A DNA stretch of 5,496 nucleotides from Gammaproteobacteria bacterium UBA2168 (GCA_002327525.1 DCWG01000002.1:1-5496); one strand, 5' to 3'; numbered from the stretch's first letter, positions 1-5,496 are shown. Notes: generated by a model from the letters alone, not told the origin. Translations and numbers: made by a program.

Positions 1-938
1 CGACCATGCTCACGCTCCTGGAACACGGTACCGACTATCAGAAAGAGACGTTCCTCAAACCGCTGCTCGAAGGGCACAAACGCATCTGCTATTCCATGAC
101 GGAGAAGGCCGCCGGTGCGGATGCCACCGGAATGCAGACCACCGCCGTGCTCGAAGGAGACAGCTGGGTGCTGAACGGCGAGAAGTGGTTCAGCTCTTCA
201 GCCAGCGTGGCCGATATCGCGGTGGTCATGGCCAAGACAGACCCCGAGGCGCCGCGTCATGAGCAGTACAGCACGTTCATCGTAGAATTGCCGAACCCCG
301 GCTATCAGATAGTGCGCAATATCGAGACGATGCAACCGCATACCGATCTCGGACTGAAGCTGGGCGGCTCGCACTCCGAGATCAAGATCGAAAACCTCAC
401 GGTACCGCGCGAGAACATACTGGGCGGGCGCGGCAAGGGTTTCGACATGGGCCAACACCGTCTGGCATACGGACGTCTGCGTCATGGTATGCACAACGTG
501 GCCATGGCTCAGCGTGCGCTCGATCTCGCCGCAGAGCATGCGATCAAACGCGTCACTTTCGGCAAGCGCCTGGCCGACCGTCAGGGTGTACGGTGGATGC
601 TCGCCGATTGCGCCGCAGAGCTGTACAAGGCGCGGCTGATGCTGCTGCACATCGCCTACAAGGCGGAAAACGGCATGGATCTTCGACAGGAGAACGGCAT
701 CGCGAAGGTGTTTCTCGCGCACATGGTGCATCAGGTGGTGGATACCGCACTGCAACTACATGGTGCGCTCGGTTACAGCCACGACACCCCACTCGCGCGC
801 TGGTACACGGGAATCCGCAGCCAGCGTCTGGTGGATGGCCCGGACGAAGTGCATCGCTGGCGCACGGGAGCGAACGTGATCAAGGCGTTCGAGGCGCATG
901 GGACGACGGCGTCTGCCTGCGGAGGCGAACTGCTGTAG
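1..938 (+). CDS. Acyl-CoA dehydrogenase, ACAD10/ACAD11-like (5' partial)
   Basis: Predicted FAD-dependent acyl-CoA dehydrogenase, which would oxidise an acyl-CoA to the 2-enoyl-CoA and pass electrons to electron-transfer flavoprotein. The frame is open to the left edge, and the first Met (base 6) lies mid-protein, so about 90-110 N-terminal residues are outside the window. Numbering from that Met: flavin/substrate motif YSMTEKAAGADAT (29-41), LNGEKWFSS (56-64) in the beta domain, RVTFGKRLA (182-190) and QLHGALGYS (250-258) in the C-terminal helical domain, then VDGPDEVHR (276-284). The GPDEVHR ending and the SMTE motif are typical of the ACAD10/11 branch rather than short- or medium-chain enzymes. 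In that branch the usual catalytic Glu position appears to be Asp (here D277). Human ACAD10/11 work with a kinase domain on 4-hydroxyacyl-CoAs; whether this applies here is unknown, and no kinase gene is visible. It ends 127 bases before the next gene on the same strand. Confidence 0.92.
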   Translation, partial: TMLTLLEHGTDYQKETFLKPLLEGHKRICYSMTEKAAGADATGMQTTAVLEGDSWVLNGEKWFSSSASVADIAVVMAKTDPEAPRHEQYSTFIVELPNPGYQIVRNIETMQPHTDLGLKLGGSHSEIKIENLTVPRENILGGRGKGFDMGQHRLAYGRLRHGMHNVAMAQRALDLAAEHAIKRVTFGKRLADRQGVRWMLADCAAELYKARLMLLHIAYKAENGMDLRQENGIAKVFLAHMVHQVVDTALQLHGALGYSHDTPLARWYTGIRSQRLVDGPDEVHRWRTGANVIKAFEAHGTTASACGGELL

Positions 939-951
939 AGGGTAAGTGGGG

Positions 952-1018
952 CCAATCGGGTTGAGTCCGTGCATCTGGTAGCGGCTCGCCCGTCGGCCAC
1001 CAGGATTCGACTCATTGG
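952..1018. repeat. Imperfect inverted repeat / possible hairpin between genes
   Basis: Nested complementary arms are visible in the 127-base gap: CCAA (952-955) with TTGG (1015-1018), TGAGTC (962-967) with GACTCA (1009-1014), CTGGT (975-979) with ACCAG (999-1003), and GGC (983-985) with GCC (996-998). They are separated by a 6-base left bulge, a 7/5 internal loop and a small bulge. No T-run follows, so it does not look like a classic rho-independent terminator. It could be an RNA structure in a read-through transcript (attenuation, processing or stability) or chance pairing in GC-rich DNA. The rest of the gap (939-951 and 1019-1065) shows nothing recognisable apart from a weak purine run before the next start. 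Confidence 0.35.
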
Positions 1019-1065
1019 GGCGCGCCTGAGAGGCGGGCTCTGGGTAACGAAAGGCGGTATCGAAC

Positions 1066-2154
1066 ATGAGGGAGACCTACACATCCAGGTTCCCGGAACT
1101 CGGATTCTACGGGTTGCCAGGGCATACGCGTACGCCGCGTGACGTCTTGAAACAAATCAGCGATGCCGAAGCGCTGGGTATCGGCAACGTGATGATCTCT
1201 GAGCGGGCGGATTACAAGGAGATATCCGCCATCTGCGGTGCGTGCGCTGCGGTGACGGAGTCGATCTACATTGGCACCTCCGGCACCAATCTCAACACGC
1301 GCCATCCGGTGATCACCGCGTCCATCGGCAGTACCCTCGCCAGCTTGTCGAACGGGCGCTTCGCGCTGGGTCTGGCCAAGGGTGGCGCTGCACGATGGAA
1401 GGCGTGGGGCCTGGACTTTCCAACTTACGAACGCGAGGCTGAGTTCATTGCACTCCTGCGCAGACTGTGGCGCGGTGAAACCATCGCGGCACACGACGGA
1501 AGCCTCGGACAGTACGCGCATCTGAGCCTTGCACCCTATGTTGAGGAGGATATCCCGATACTCTACGTGGGCTTCGGGCCCAGAAGTCTCGTCAATGCCG
1601 GACGACTCTACGATGGTGCACATCTGCACACGTTCATGAGCGATCGGGCGCTGGGTGATGCCGTAGCCGCGATACGGTGCGGTGAGGCGGAGGCTGGTCG
1701 CGAACAGGGCTCGGTGAAGGTCTGGTCCGTGTTTGCCACGGCCTGTGAGGTGTCGGAGGAGGTGTACCTCAAGTACATCATCGCGCGGCTTGCGACCTAT
1801 CTGCAGATACCGGGATATGGCGAGTTGTTGGTGTCGGTGAACGGCTGGGATGAGGAAGTGTTGCGAAACTTCCGGGAGCACCAGGCAGTCACCTCGGTAG
1901 GCGGATTGATCGACAGCGTGGCCAGTACGATGCAGCTTGCGGAAATCGAAAAGCTGATTCCCGAGGCGTGGCGGCCGGCGGCGGTGGGCACGGCGAAGCA
2001 ATGTGCGGAGCGCTGGCTGGATCAGTTCAGGGCCGGTGCGGACGGAATCATCATCCATGCCAGCACACCCGAGGAATTCGCCCCGGTGCTGGATGAATAT
2101 GCGAAAATCCGGCCATACGAATCATTCGAAGGGCGGACCAACCGTCCGGGCTGA
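1066..2154 (+). CDS. LLM class flavin-dependent oxidoreductase
   Basis: 362-residue bacterial luciferase-like monooxygenase-fold protein (TIM barrel binding FMN or F420). Family marks: early strand ELGFYGLPGH (11-20), a helix ending AEALGIGNVMISER (34-47), TNLNTRHPVITAS (74-86), and the hallmark SNGRFALGLAKGG (95-107), the usual S-x-GR-hh-LG-h-x-G loop near the flavin phosphate. ILYVGFGPRSLVNAGRLYDG (165-184) and DGIIIHASTPEEF (326-338) are the late barrel strands. It most resembles the group annotated 'F420-dependent oxidoreductase, MSMEG_2249 family'. That name comes from mycobacteria; in a proteobacterium FMN with a partner reductase is equally possible, and no flavin reductase gene is in the window. 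The ATG is preceded by only a weak GAAAGG about 11 bases upstream, so the exact start is less certain than for its neighbours. It stands 14 bases before the crotonase gene. The substrate is unknown; oxygenation or reduction of an acyl-CoA or lipid intermediate is inferred from context only. Confidence 0.88.
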   Translation: MRETYTSRFPELGFYGLPGHTRTPRDVLKQISDAEALGIGNVMISERADYKEISAICGACAAVTESIYIGTSGTNLNTRHPVITASIGSTLASLSNGRFALGLAKGGAARWKAWGLDFPTYEREAEFIALLRRLWRGETIAAHDGSLGQYAHLSLAPYVEEDIPILYVGFGPRSLVNAGRLYDGAHLHTFMSDRALGDAVAAIRCGEAEAGREQGSVKVWSVFATACEVSEEVYLKYIIARLATYLQIPGYGELLVSVNGWDEEVLRNFREHQAVTSVGGLIDSVASTMQLAEIEKLIPEAWRPAAVGTAKQCAERWLDQFRAGADGIIIHASTPEEFAPVLDEYAKIRPYESFEGRTNRPG

Positions 2155-2155
2155 C

Positions 2156-2162
2156 AGGGGGA
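2156..2162 (+). promoter_or_regulatory. Ribosome binding site of the crotonase gene
   Basis: AGGGGGA lies 6 bases before the ATG at 2169 and just after the stop of the oxidoreductase gene. It supports this start and close coupling of the two genes. Confidence 0.6.
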
Positions 2163-2168
2163 ATTCAG

Positions 2169-3017
2169 ATGGGTTACACATGTTTCGACGTCACGATCAG
2201 TGATCAGGTCGCCCACATCGTGTTGAACCGGCCGGAGAAGCGCAATGCGATGAACGCGGCGTTCTGGCGCGAGCTGCCTGAAATCGTCGAAGACATCGAC
2301 GCCAACGCGCGTGCACGAGTGATCGTCATCTCCTCCACAGGTCCACACTTCACCGCGGGACTCGATCTGGCGAGCTTCGGCAGTGGTGGAGATTTCGGCG
2401 AGGACGACGAACGTGCGTCTTCGATGCGCAGACGCCAGCGCGCCATCGCCATGTACAACAACATCCTGCATACACAGCACAGCTTCAACGTATTGGAAGA
2501 GTGCCGCCTGCCGGTGCTGGTGGCCATTCAGGGTGGCGCGATCGGCGGCGGCGTGGATCTGGCTGCCGCCTGTGACATCCGCTACGCGACCGAGGATGCC
2601 TACCTGGTGATTCAGGAGATCAATATCGCGCTGACCGCCGATGTGGGGACGTTTCCGCGCCTGGTGAAACTGATCCCGGAGGGCATCGTTCGCGAGCTCG
2701 CCTATACGGGACGGCGCATGCCGGCGGCGGAGGCCAAGGCGGCGGGACTCCTGAACGAGGTGTTTGCGGATCAGGAAAGCATGCTGCGCGAGGTAATGGA
2801 GGTGGCGCGCGAGGTCGCCAGCAAAGCGCCGCTGGCGGTATACGGATCGAAGCGCATGATCAACTATGCACGGGACCACTCCACCGCTGACGGCCTCGAT
2901 TACATCAGCCTCTGGAATGCCAGCAACCTCAATGTCGAGGAGATTGGCGAGGCGTTGGCGGCCAAGGCCGAAGGACGTCCGGGTGATTTTGCCGAACTGC
3001 CGGTAAAACGCGCATAA
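2169..3017 (+). CDS. Delta3,5-delta2,4-dienoyl-CoA isomerase-like crotonase
   Basis: 282-residue enoyl-CoA hydratase/isomerase (crotonase) superfamily protein. The N-terminal HIVLNRPEKRNAMN (16-29) and HFTAGLDL (60-67) form the CoA-binding start and first oxyanion-hole segment; GGAIGGGVDLAAACDIRY (122-139) carries the second. The acidic residues D130, E150 and D158 are spaced 20 and 8 residues apart, the same as the Asp176/Glu196/Asp204 triad of rat ECH1, and sit in the same motifs (GGGVDL, QEINIAL, ADVGT). The downstream SKRMINYARDHS segment also resembles the ECH1 C-terminal region. In ECH1 this triad shifts double bonds from 3,5-dienoyl-CoA to 2,4-dienoyl-CoA, which is needed to degrade some unsaturated acyl chains. 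Many bacterial proteins of this type are labelled simply enoyl-CoA hydratase, so hydratase activity is the alternative. A good ribosome binding site sets the start. It is followed 20 bases later by the dehydrogenase gene, its likely operon partner. Confidence 0.9.
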   Translation: MGYTCFDVTISDQVAHIVLNRPEKRNAMNAAFWRELPEIVEDIDANARARVIVISSTGPHFTAGLDLASFGSGGDFGEDDERASSMRRRQRAIAMYNNILHTQHSFNVLEECRLPVLVAIQGGAIGGGVDLAAACDIRYATEDAYLVIQEINIALTADVGTFPRLVKLIPEGIVRELAYTGRRMPAAEAKAAGLLNEVFADQESMLREVMEVAREVASKAPLAVYGSKRMINYARDHSTADGLDYISLWNASNLNVEEIGEALAAKAEGRPGDFAELPVKRA

Positions 3018-3025
3018 CGAACAAA

Positions 3026-3033
3026 CAGGAGAT
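3026..3033 (+). promoter_or_regulatory. Ribosome binding site of the SDR gene
   Basis: CAGGAGAT ends 4 bases before the ATG at 3038 and supports that start. Confidence 0.65.
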
Positions 3034-3037
3034 AGAT

Positions 3038-3802
3038 ATGAAAATAGACGGTAGCAGGGGGATATTCGTTGGGGGTGCATCTGGCATGTGCCGCGCCACG
3101 GCCACGCGTTTTCGCGCGGGTGGGGGTGAGGTGGCGATTCTCGATCTCGAAACCTCAGATGGAGCAGCCGTTGCCGAGGAACTGGGCGGGCGTTTCTTTC
3201 CGTGCAATGTGATGGACTTCGACGGTATGGCCGGCGTGATTGGCGAGGCGGTCGAACACCTCGCAGGGATGCAGTTTCTGGTCAATACCGCTGGCGGTGC
3301 AGTTGCCCAGCGCACGGTGAAGCGGGATGGCTCACGGCACTCGCTGGACGACTTCCGCCGCATCATCGACCTCAATCTCATCGGCTCGTTCAACATCAAC
3401 TCCATTGGCGCTGAACACATGGCCGGCAACGAGCCCAACGAGAACGGCGAGCGGGGTGTGATGCTCAACACGGCCTCCATCGCTGCTTTCGAAGGTCAGA
3501 TCGGGCAGGTGGCCTACACCGCCGCCAAGGGCGCAATAGCAGCGATGACGTTGACCATGGCCCGCGACCTCGGCTCCCTGGGTATTCGTTGCATGGCCAT
3601 CGCCCCCAGCCTGTTCGATACGGGCCTGACCGCTGGTATTCCGGAGGAAGGTGCGCTGCAGCTCACCAAGGACGCCGCGTTCCCGCGCCGGATGGGCAGA
3701 CCTGATGAGTTTGCCATCATGGCGATCTCGATTTTCGAGTGTGCGATGATGAACGGGTCGACCATTCGGGTGGATGGCGGGCAGCGGTTCGCCCCGCGCT
3801 GA
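3038..3802 (+). CDS. SDR oxidoreductase, type II 3-hydroxyacyl-CoA dehydrogenase-like
   Basis: 254-residue classical short-chain dehydrogenase, full length for the family. The Rossmann start is VGGASGMCRA (11-20), an acidic residue closes strand 2 (ILDLE, D36) and points to NAD(H) over NADP(H), and the NTAG segment is at 83-86. The catalytic set is complete: N113, S147 (NTAS), Y160 and K164 (YTAAK). The stretch ENGERGV (135-141) followed by NTASIAAFEGQIGQ (144-157), plus ARDLGSLGIRCMAIAPSLF (175-193), is very close to human HSD17B10 and bacterial 3-hydroxy-2-methylbutyryl/3-hydroxyacyl-CoA dehydrogenases. The likely reaction is oxidation of a 3-hydroxyacyl-CoA to 3-ketoacyl-CoA, fitting the acyl-CoA dehydrogenase and crotonase upstream; a hydroxysteroid or alcohol substrate is possible, as HSD17B10 is itself promiscuous. 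Odd: the third glycine of the G-x3-G-x-G loop is Cys (C18) and the usual preceding Thr is Val (V11). It is the last plus-strand gene and converges with the oxidase gene. Confidence 0.9.
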   Translation: MKIDGSRGIFVGGASGMCRATATRFRAGGGEVAILDLETSDGAAVAEELGGRFFPCNVMDFDGMAGVIGEAVEHLAGMQFLVNTAGGAVAQRTVKRDGSRHSLDDFRRIIDLNLIGSFNINSIGAEHMAGNEPNENGERGVMLNTASIAAFEGQIGQVAYTAAKGAIAAMTLTMARDLGSLGIRCMAIAPSLFDTGLTAGIPEEGALQLTKDAAFPRRMGRPDEFAIMAISIFECAMMNGSTIRVDGGQRFAPR

Positions 3803-3845
3803 CATCAACGCTGCCGAGGGGTGAGGCGAGATTACTGCGGCGGGG
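3792..3845. repeat. Short inverted repeat at the convergent gene ends
   Basis: CCCCGC (3792-3797, last codons of the SDR gene) pairs with GCGGGG (3840-3845, directly after the oxidase stop). The six-base arms are 42 bases apart and have no T-run. It could mark the end of transcription for both strands but is weak. The 43 bases between the two stops hold nothing else recognisable. Confidence 0.2.
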
Positions 3846-5228
3846 TCAGGCGCCGGCCGCCAGCGGTTCTCGCACTCGACGATCACCGCGTAGTGCGGCG
3901 ATGGTCACGATAAGAAACAGCAGACCCCCAATCGCGGCCAACAAGCCGCCCAGTCCCATCATGCCCATACCCAGGGTCTGGGCCGCGCCGTCGAGTGCCT
4001 GCTCGGCCCCGGCCACCTTACGTTGCACGCCGTAGCCGCCGGACATGGCGAGTCCGGTGATGTGCAGCATCTGACCGGTGGCGAAGACGTAGGGCTGCCA
4101 GTTCAGCATGCGCCGGTGCGTGATGGCGTACCCGAGTCGAGGCAGTATGTAGTAGACCACGCCCATGAAAGCGAGCGTCACACCCACGATGGAGCCGTGA
4201 TAGTGGGCGGGGATCATGGTGTTGGACCCCTTGATCATGAACCCGAGCAATCCGCCGGCCGCAAACAACGACAGTGAGCACAGCAGTGCTGCGCGCAGCG
4301 GCCTCTGATCCGTGTTCGGGGGTGTGTGATTGAACAGACCCGACAACACGATCAGGCAAAGCGGGGCTGCCGCGAGCCCGCCCCAGCGCATCAGTTCGGT
4401 AAATTCACGAATACTCGCTCCGGATTCCACGGGCAAGCGGTAGATCCAGGGTACAATCGCGAGCGGTGCGACGACGAGCGCGAACAATGCCATGCCGGTT
4501 CTGGGTCCCATCGGGAAACGGCCGCCGCTTCCTGCGACGAGCAGCACCCAGGCGACGAGTGCGAGCACGGTATTGGTGAACTGCTGCACATGGCCGCCAC
4601 CCCAGAACAGGTACTCGAAAAACACCTTCCCCTCGATACCGGCGGGTATGAGGGCCCACGACCAGCCCACACACACCACGGCGAACAGGATCGATACAGC
4701 CGCCAGCGCCAGCGCAAAGCGGATCGTGTTGAGATAACCGGGTTCAGAGAAAGTGATACGGGTCTGACGCAGAAAACACAGCGCCTGCACAACGAGGCCG
4801 GCGGCGAGTGAAGCGAGCGCGATGTAAAACCAGTTGTGCTGAAGCACCGGGACGTAGTTGTTCATCAGCGGCTTGCCATCGCCGACGAAAGGAGCAAGGC
4901 TGATCATGACCGTGCCGAGCACGGCGAGTGCTATCGCCAGAACGTTCCAGCGGCTCTGACGGCTGCTGAACAACGTCCATACCATTCCGGCACAGGCCAT
5001 GAACCACACCAGCACCGAAAGGTCGACATGCACGACGAGGGCAGTGCGGAAAAAGTCTTTCCAGGGCAGGAAATCCTGGAAACCGGGCGTACGGGCCAGG
5101 GCCAGCAGAACGGAGAGAACACCGGCGGCGAGCAGCGCATAGACGCCCAGCCAGATCCACGCTGTGGTGCGCTGACGCGTCGGTTCGTCGATGGGTCCGA
5201 CGGCATCGCTGTCCGGGTGCAGGTTCAA
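3846..5228 (-). CDS. Divergent heme-copper oxidase subunit I homologue with altered CuB site
   Basis: 460-residue, strongly hydrophobic protein with about 12 membrane helices (roughly 22-45, 62-86, 94-115, 125-153, 166-192, 203-232, 243-262, 279-299, 309-333, 340-362, 375-398, 415-447), the layout of heme-copper oxidase/NO reductase subunit I in the inner membrane. H67 in helix II (VVHVDLSVLVWF) and the H342-x-H344 pair in helix X (PAHYHGSIVG) match the low-spin and high-spin heme ligands. H213 in helix VI (FWGGGHVQQF) matches the first CuB ligand. The His-His pair expected about 49 residues later at the end of helix VII is absent; residues 260-264 are PWIYR, and no His lies between 213 and 301. 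The H+4 Tyr of A/B-type oxidases is F217. It would probably be auto-annotated as a cbb3-type or generic cytochrome oxidase subunit I. The N-terminus is cytoplasmic and hydrophilic. The start is TTG, chosen because AGGAGG lies 7 bases upstream and the next in-frame ATG (residue 77) would remove helix I and the heme ligand. Electron donor and product are unknown, and no subunit II or III is in the window. Confidence 0.85.
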   Translation of the reverse strand: MNLHPDSDAVGPIDEPTRQRTTAWIWLGVYALLAAGVLSVLLALARTPGFQDFLPWKDFFRTALVVHVDLSVLVWFMACAGMVWTLFSSRQSRWNVLAIALAVLGTVMISLAPFVGDGKPLMNNYVPVLQHNWFYIALASLAAGLVVQALCFLRQTRITFSEPGYLNTIRFALALAAVSILFAVVCVGWSWALIPAGIEGKVFFEYLFWGGGHVQQFTNTVLALVAWVLLVAGSGGRFPMGPRTGMALFALVVAPLAIVPWIYRLPVESGASIREFTELMRWGGLAAAPLCLIVLSGLFNHTPPNTDQRPLRAALLCSLSLFAAGGLLGFMIKGSNTMIPAHYHGSIVGVTLAFMGVVYYILPRLGYAITHRRMLNWQPYVFATGQMLHITGLAMSGGYGVQRKVAGAEQALDGAAQTLGMGMMGLGGLLAAIGGLLFLIVTIAALRGDRRVREPLAAGA

Positions 5229-5496
5229 CCCGCCTCCTCCTGTAGTTGGTGCACTTTCTCGATCATGGTGGGTACGGTGATACTCTGAGCGAAAGTAGTA
5301 CGGACATTGCCTTGCGGATCCAATACGTAGATGTGGCTACTGTGCGTGATGCTGTATTCGAGTTCCGAGACGATCTCGTCTTTTTCGTAGAACACCTTGT
5401 AAGGTGCAGTGGCGGCACCTATCTCTTCCACCGAACCGGTCATGCCGACGAAAGCATCGCCCCAGAATTCGATATAGGGTTCCAGACGCTCCATGG
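5225..5496 (-). CDS. SCO1/SenC family copper chaperone (5' partial)
   Basis: C-terminal 89 residues (plus a cut codon) of a SCO1/SenC/PrrC-type thioredoxin-fold protein, a membrane-anchored periplasmic copper chaperone used in assembly of copper sites of terminal oxidases. Numbering from the Met at 5494: FVGMTGSVEEI (15-25) matches the typical 'F-x-G-h-T-G-t-x-e-x-I' segment, VFYEKDE (34-40) follows, and ITHSSHIYVLDPQGNV (49-64) carries the conserved His (H51) that binds Cu together with the upstream CxxxC. The CxxxC and membrane anchor would be outside the window. The frame stays open to the right edge, so the Met at 5494 is unlikely to be the true start. Its TGA overlaps the TTG start of the oxidase gene (TTGA), so the two are probably translationally coupled and functionally linked. 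Confidence 0.88.
   Translation of the reverse strand, partial: MERLEPYIEFWGDAFVGMTGSVEEIGAATAPYKVFYEKDEIVSELEYSITHSSHIYVLDPQGNVRTTFAQSITVPTMIEKVHQLQEEAG
5233..5241 (-). promoter_or_regulatory. Strong ribosome binding site before the TTG start of the oxidase gene
   Basis: Read on the minus strand the site is AGGAGGAGG, inside the last codons of the SCO gene. The first AGGAGG (5241-5236) is 7 bases from the TTG at 5228. This near-perfect anti-16S match decides the non-ATG start and suggests that the oxidase gene can be translated efficiently despite TTG. Confidence 0.75.

Noticed and set aside
198..755. Minus-strand open frame of 185 codons opposite the acyl-CoA dehydrogenase gene
   Set aside because: Same shadow effect; low-complexity His/Arg-rich translation.
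961..1000. Sigma-70 promoter starting with TTGAGT at 961
   Set aside because: No acceptable -10 hexamer is seen at 16-18 bases spacing in this GC-rich stretch.
1012..2058. Long minus-strand open frame (348 codons) opposite the LLM gene
   Set aside because: It lies antisense to a clear family member, its translation shows no recognisable motif and is rich in Arg/His typical of shadow frames in GC-rich DNA.
2022..3080. Long minus-strand open frame (352 codons) opposite the crotonase gene
   Set aside because: Shadow of a gene with intact catalytic motifs. The translation has no recognisable domain.
3803..3845. Rho-independent terminator between the converging genes
   Set aside because: Only a six-base distant inverted repeat was found and no T-run, so it is not called a terminator.
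4431..4466. Frameshift or sequencing error explaining the missing His pair
   Set aside because: The frame is open and hydrophobic on both sides and the downstream HxH motif is in frame with correct spacing, so a local error would need two compensating shifts.
4326..4811. Plus-strand open frame (161 codons) opposite the oxidase gene
   Set aside because: Hydrophilic mirror of a membrane protein with no motif. The minus-strand frame has 12 helices and heme ligands.
3846..5228. Naming the oxidase homologue ccoN or norB/norY
   Set aside because: It lacks the C-family Tyr and His-His and does not show the cNOR helix VI Glu four residues after the His. A specific symbol would mislead.

Overview
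The window looks like ordinary chromosomal DNA of a heterotrophic, aerobic proteobacterium. G+C is roughly 60% by eye, genes are tightly packed with Shine-Dalgarno sites, and the content is acyl-CoA catabolism plus a respiratory module with a copper chaperone. Gammaproteobacteria seems the most likely class, but this is an inference from gene content and is not proven. No tRNA, rRNA, insertion sequence, CRISPR array or phage gene was seen.

Left module, plus strand, 1-3802. Four genes run in the same direction: the C-terminal three quarters of an acyl-CoA dehydrogenase of the ACAD10/ACAD11 type (cut by the window start); a luciferase-like (LLM class) flavin-dependent oxidoreductase; a crotonase-fold protein with the full acidic triad of delta3,5-delta2,4-dienoyl-CoA isomerase; and a short-chain dehydrogenase resembling type II 3-hydroxyacyl-CoA dehydrogenase (HSD17B10-like). 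The last three are separated by only 14 and 20 bases and are probably co-transcribed. A 127-base gap holding an imperfect hairpin separates the first gene from the second. Together they look like part of a beta-oxidation-type route for an unusual acyl chain (unsaturated, branched, hydroxylated or isoprenoid/steroid-derived). The substrate cannot be read from the sequence, and no thiolase or CoA ligase lies inside the window.

Right module, minus strand, 3846-5496. A SCO1/SenC-type copper chaperone (cut by the window end) overlaps the TTG start of a 12-helix heme-copper oxidase subunit I homologue. The two modules converge across 43 bases without a recognisable rho-independent terminator.

The most interesting object is the subunit I homologue. 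It keeps the histidines expected to bind both hemes and one expected CuB histidine. Where the canonical His-His pair of helix VII should sit it has Trp-Ile-Tyr-Arg, and the Tyr four residues after the CuB histidine is Phe. It is therefore either a member of a divergent branch with a rebuilt active site (NO reductase-like or other) or a protein that does not reduce O2 in the usual way.
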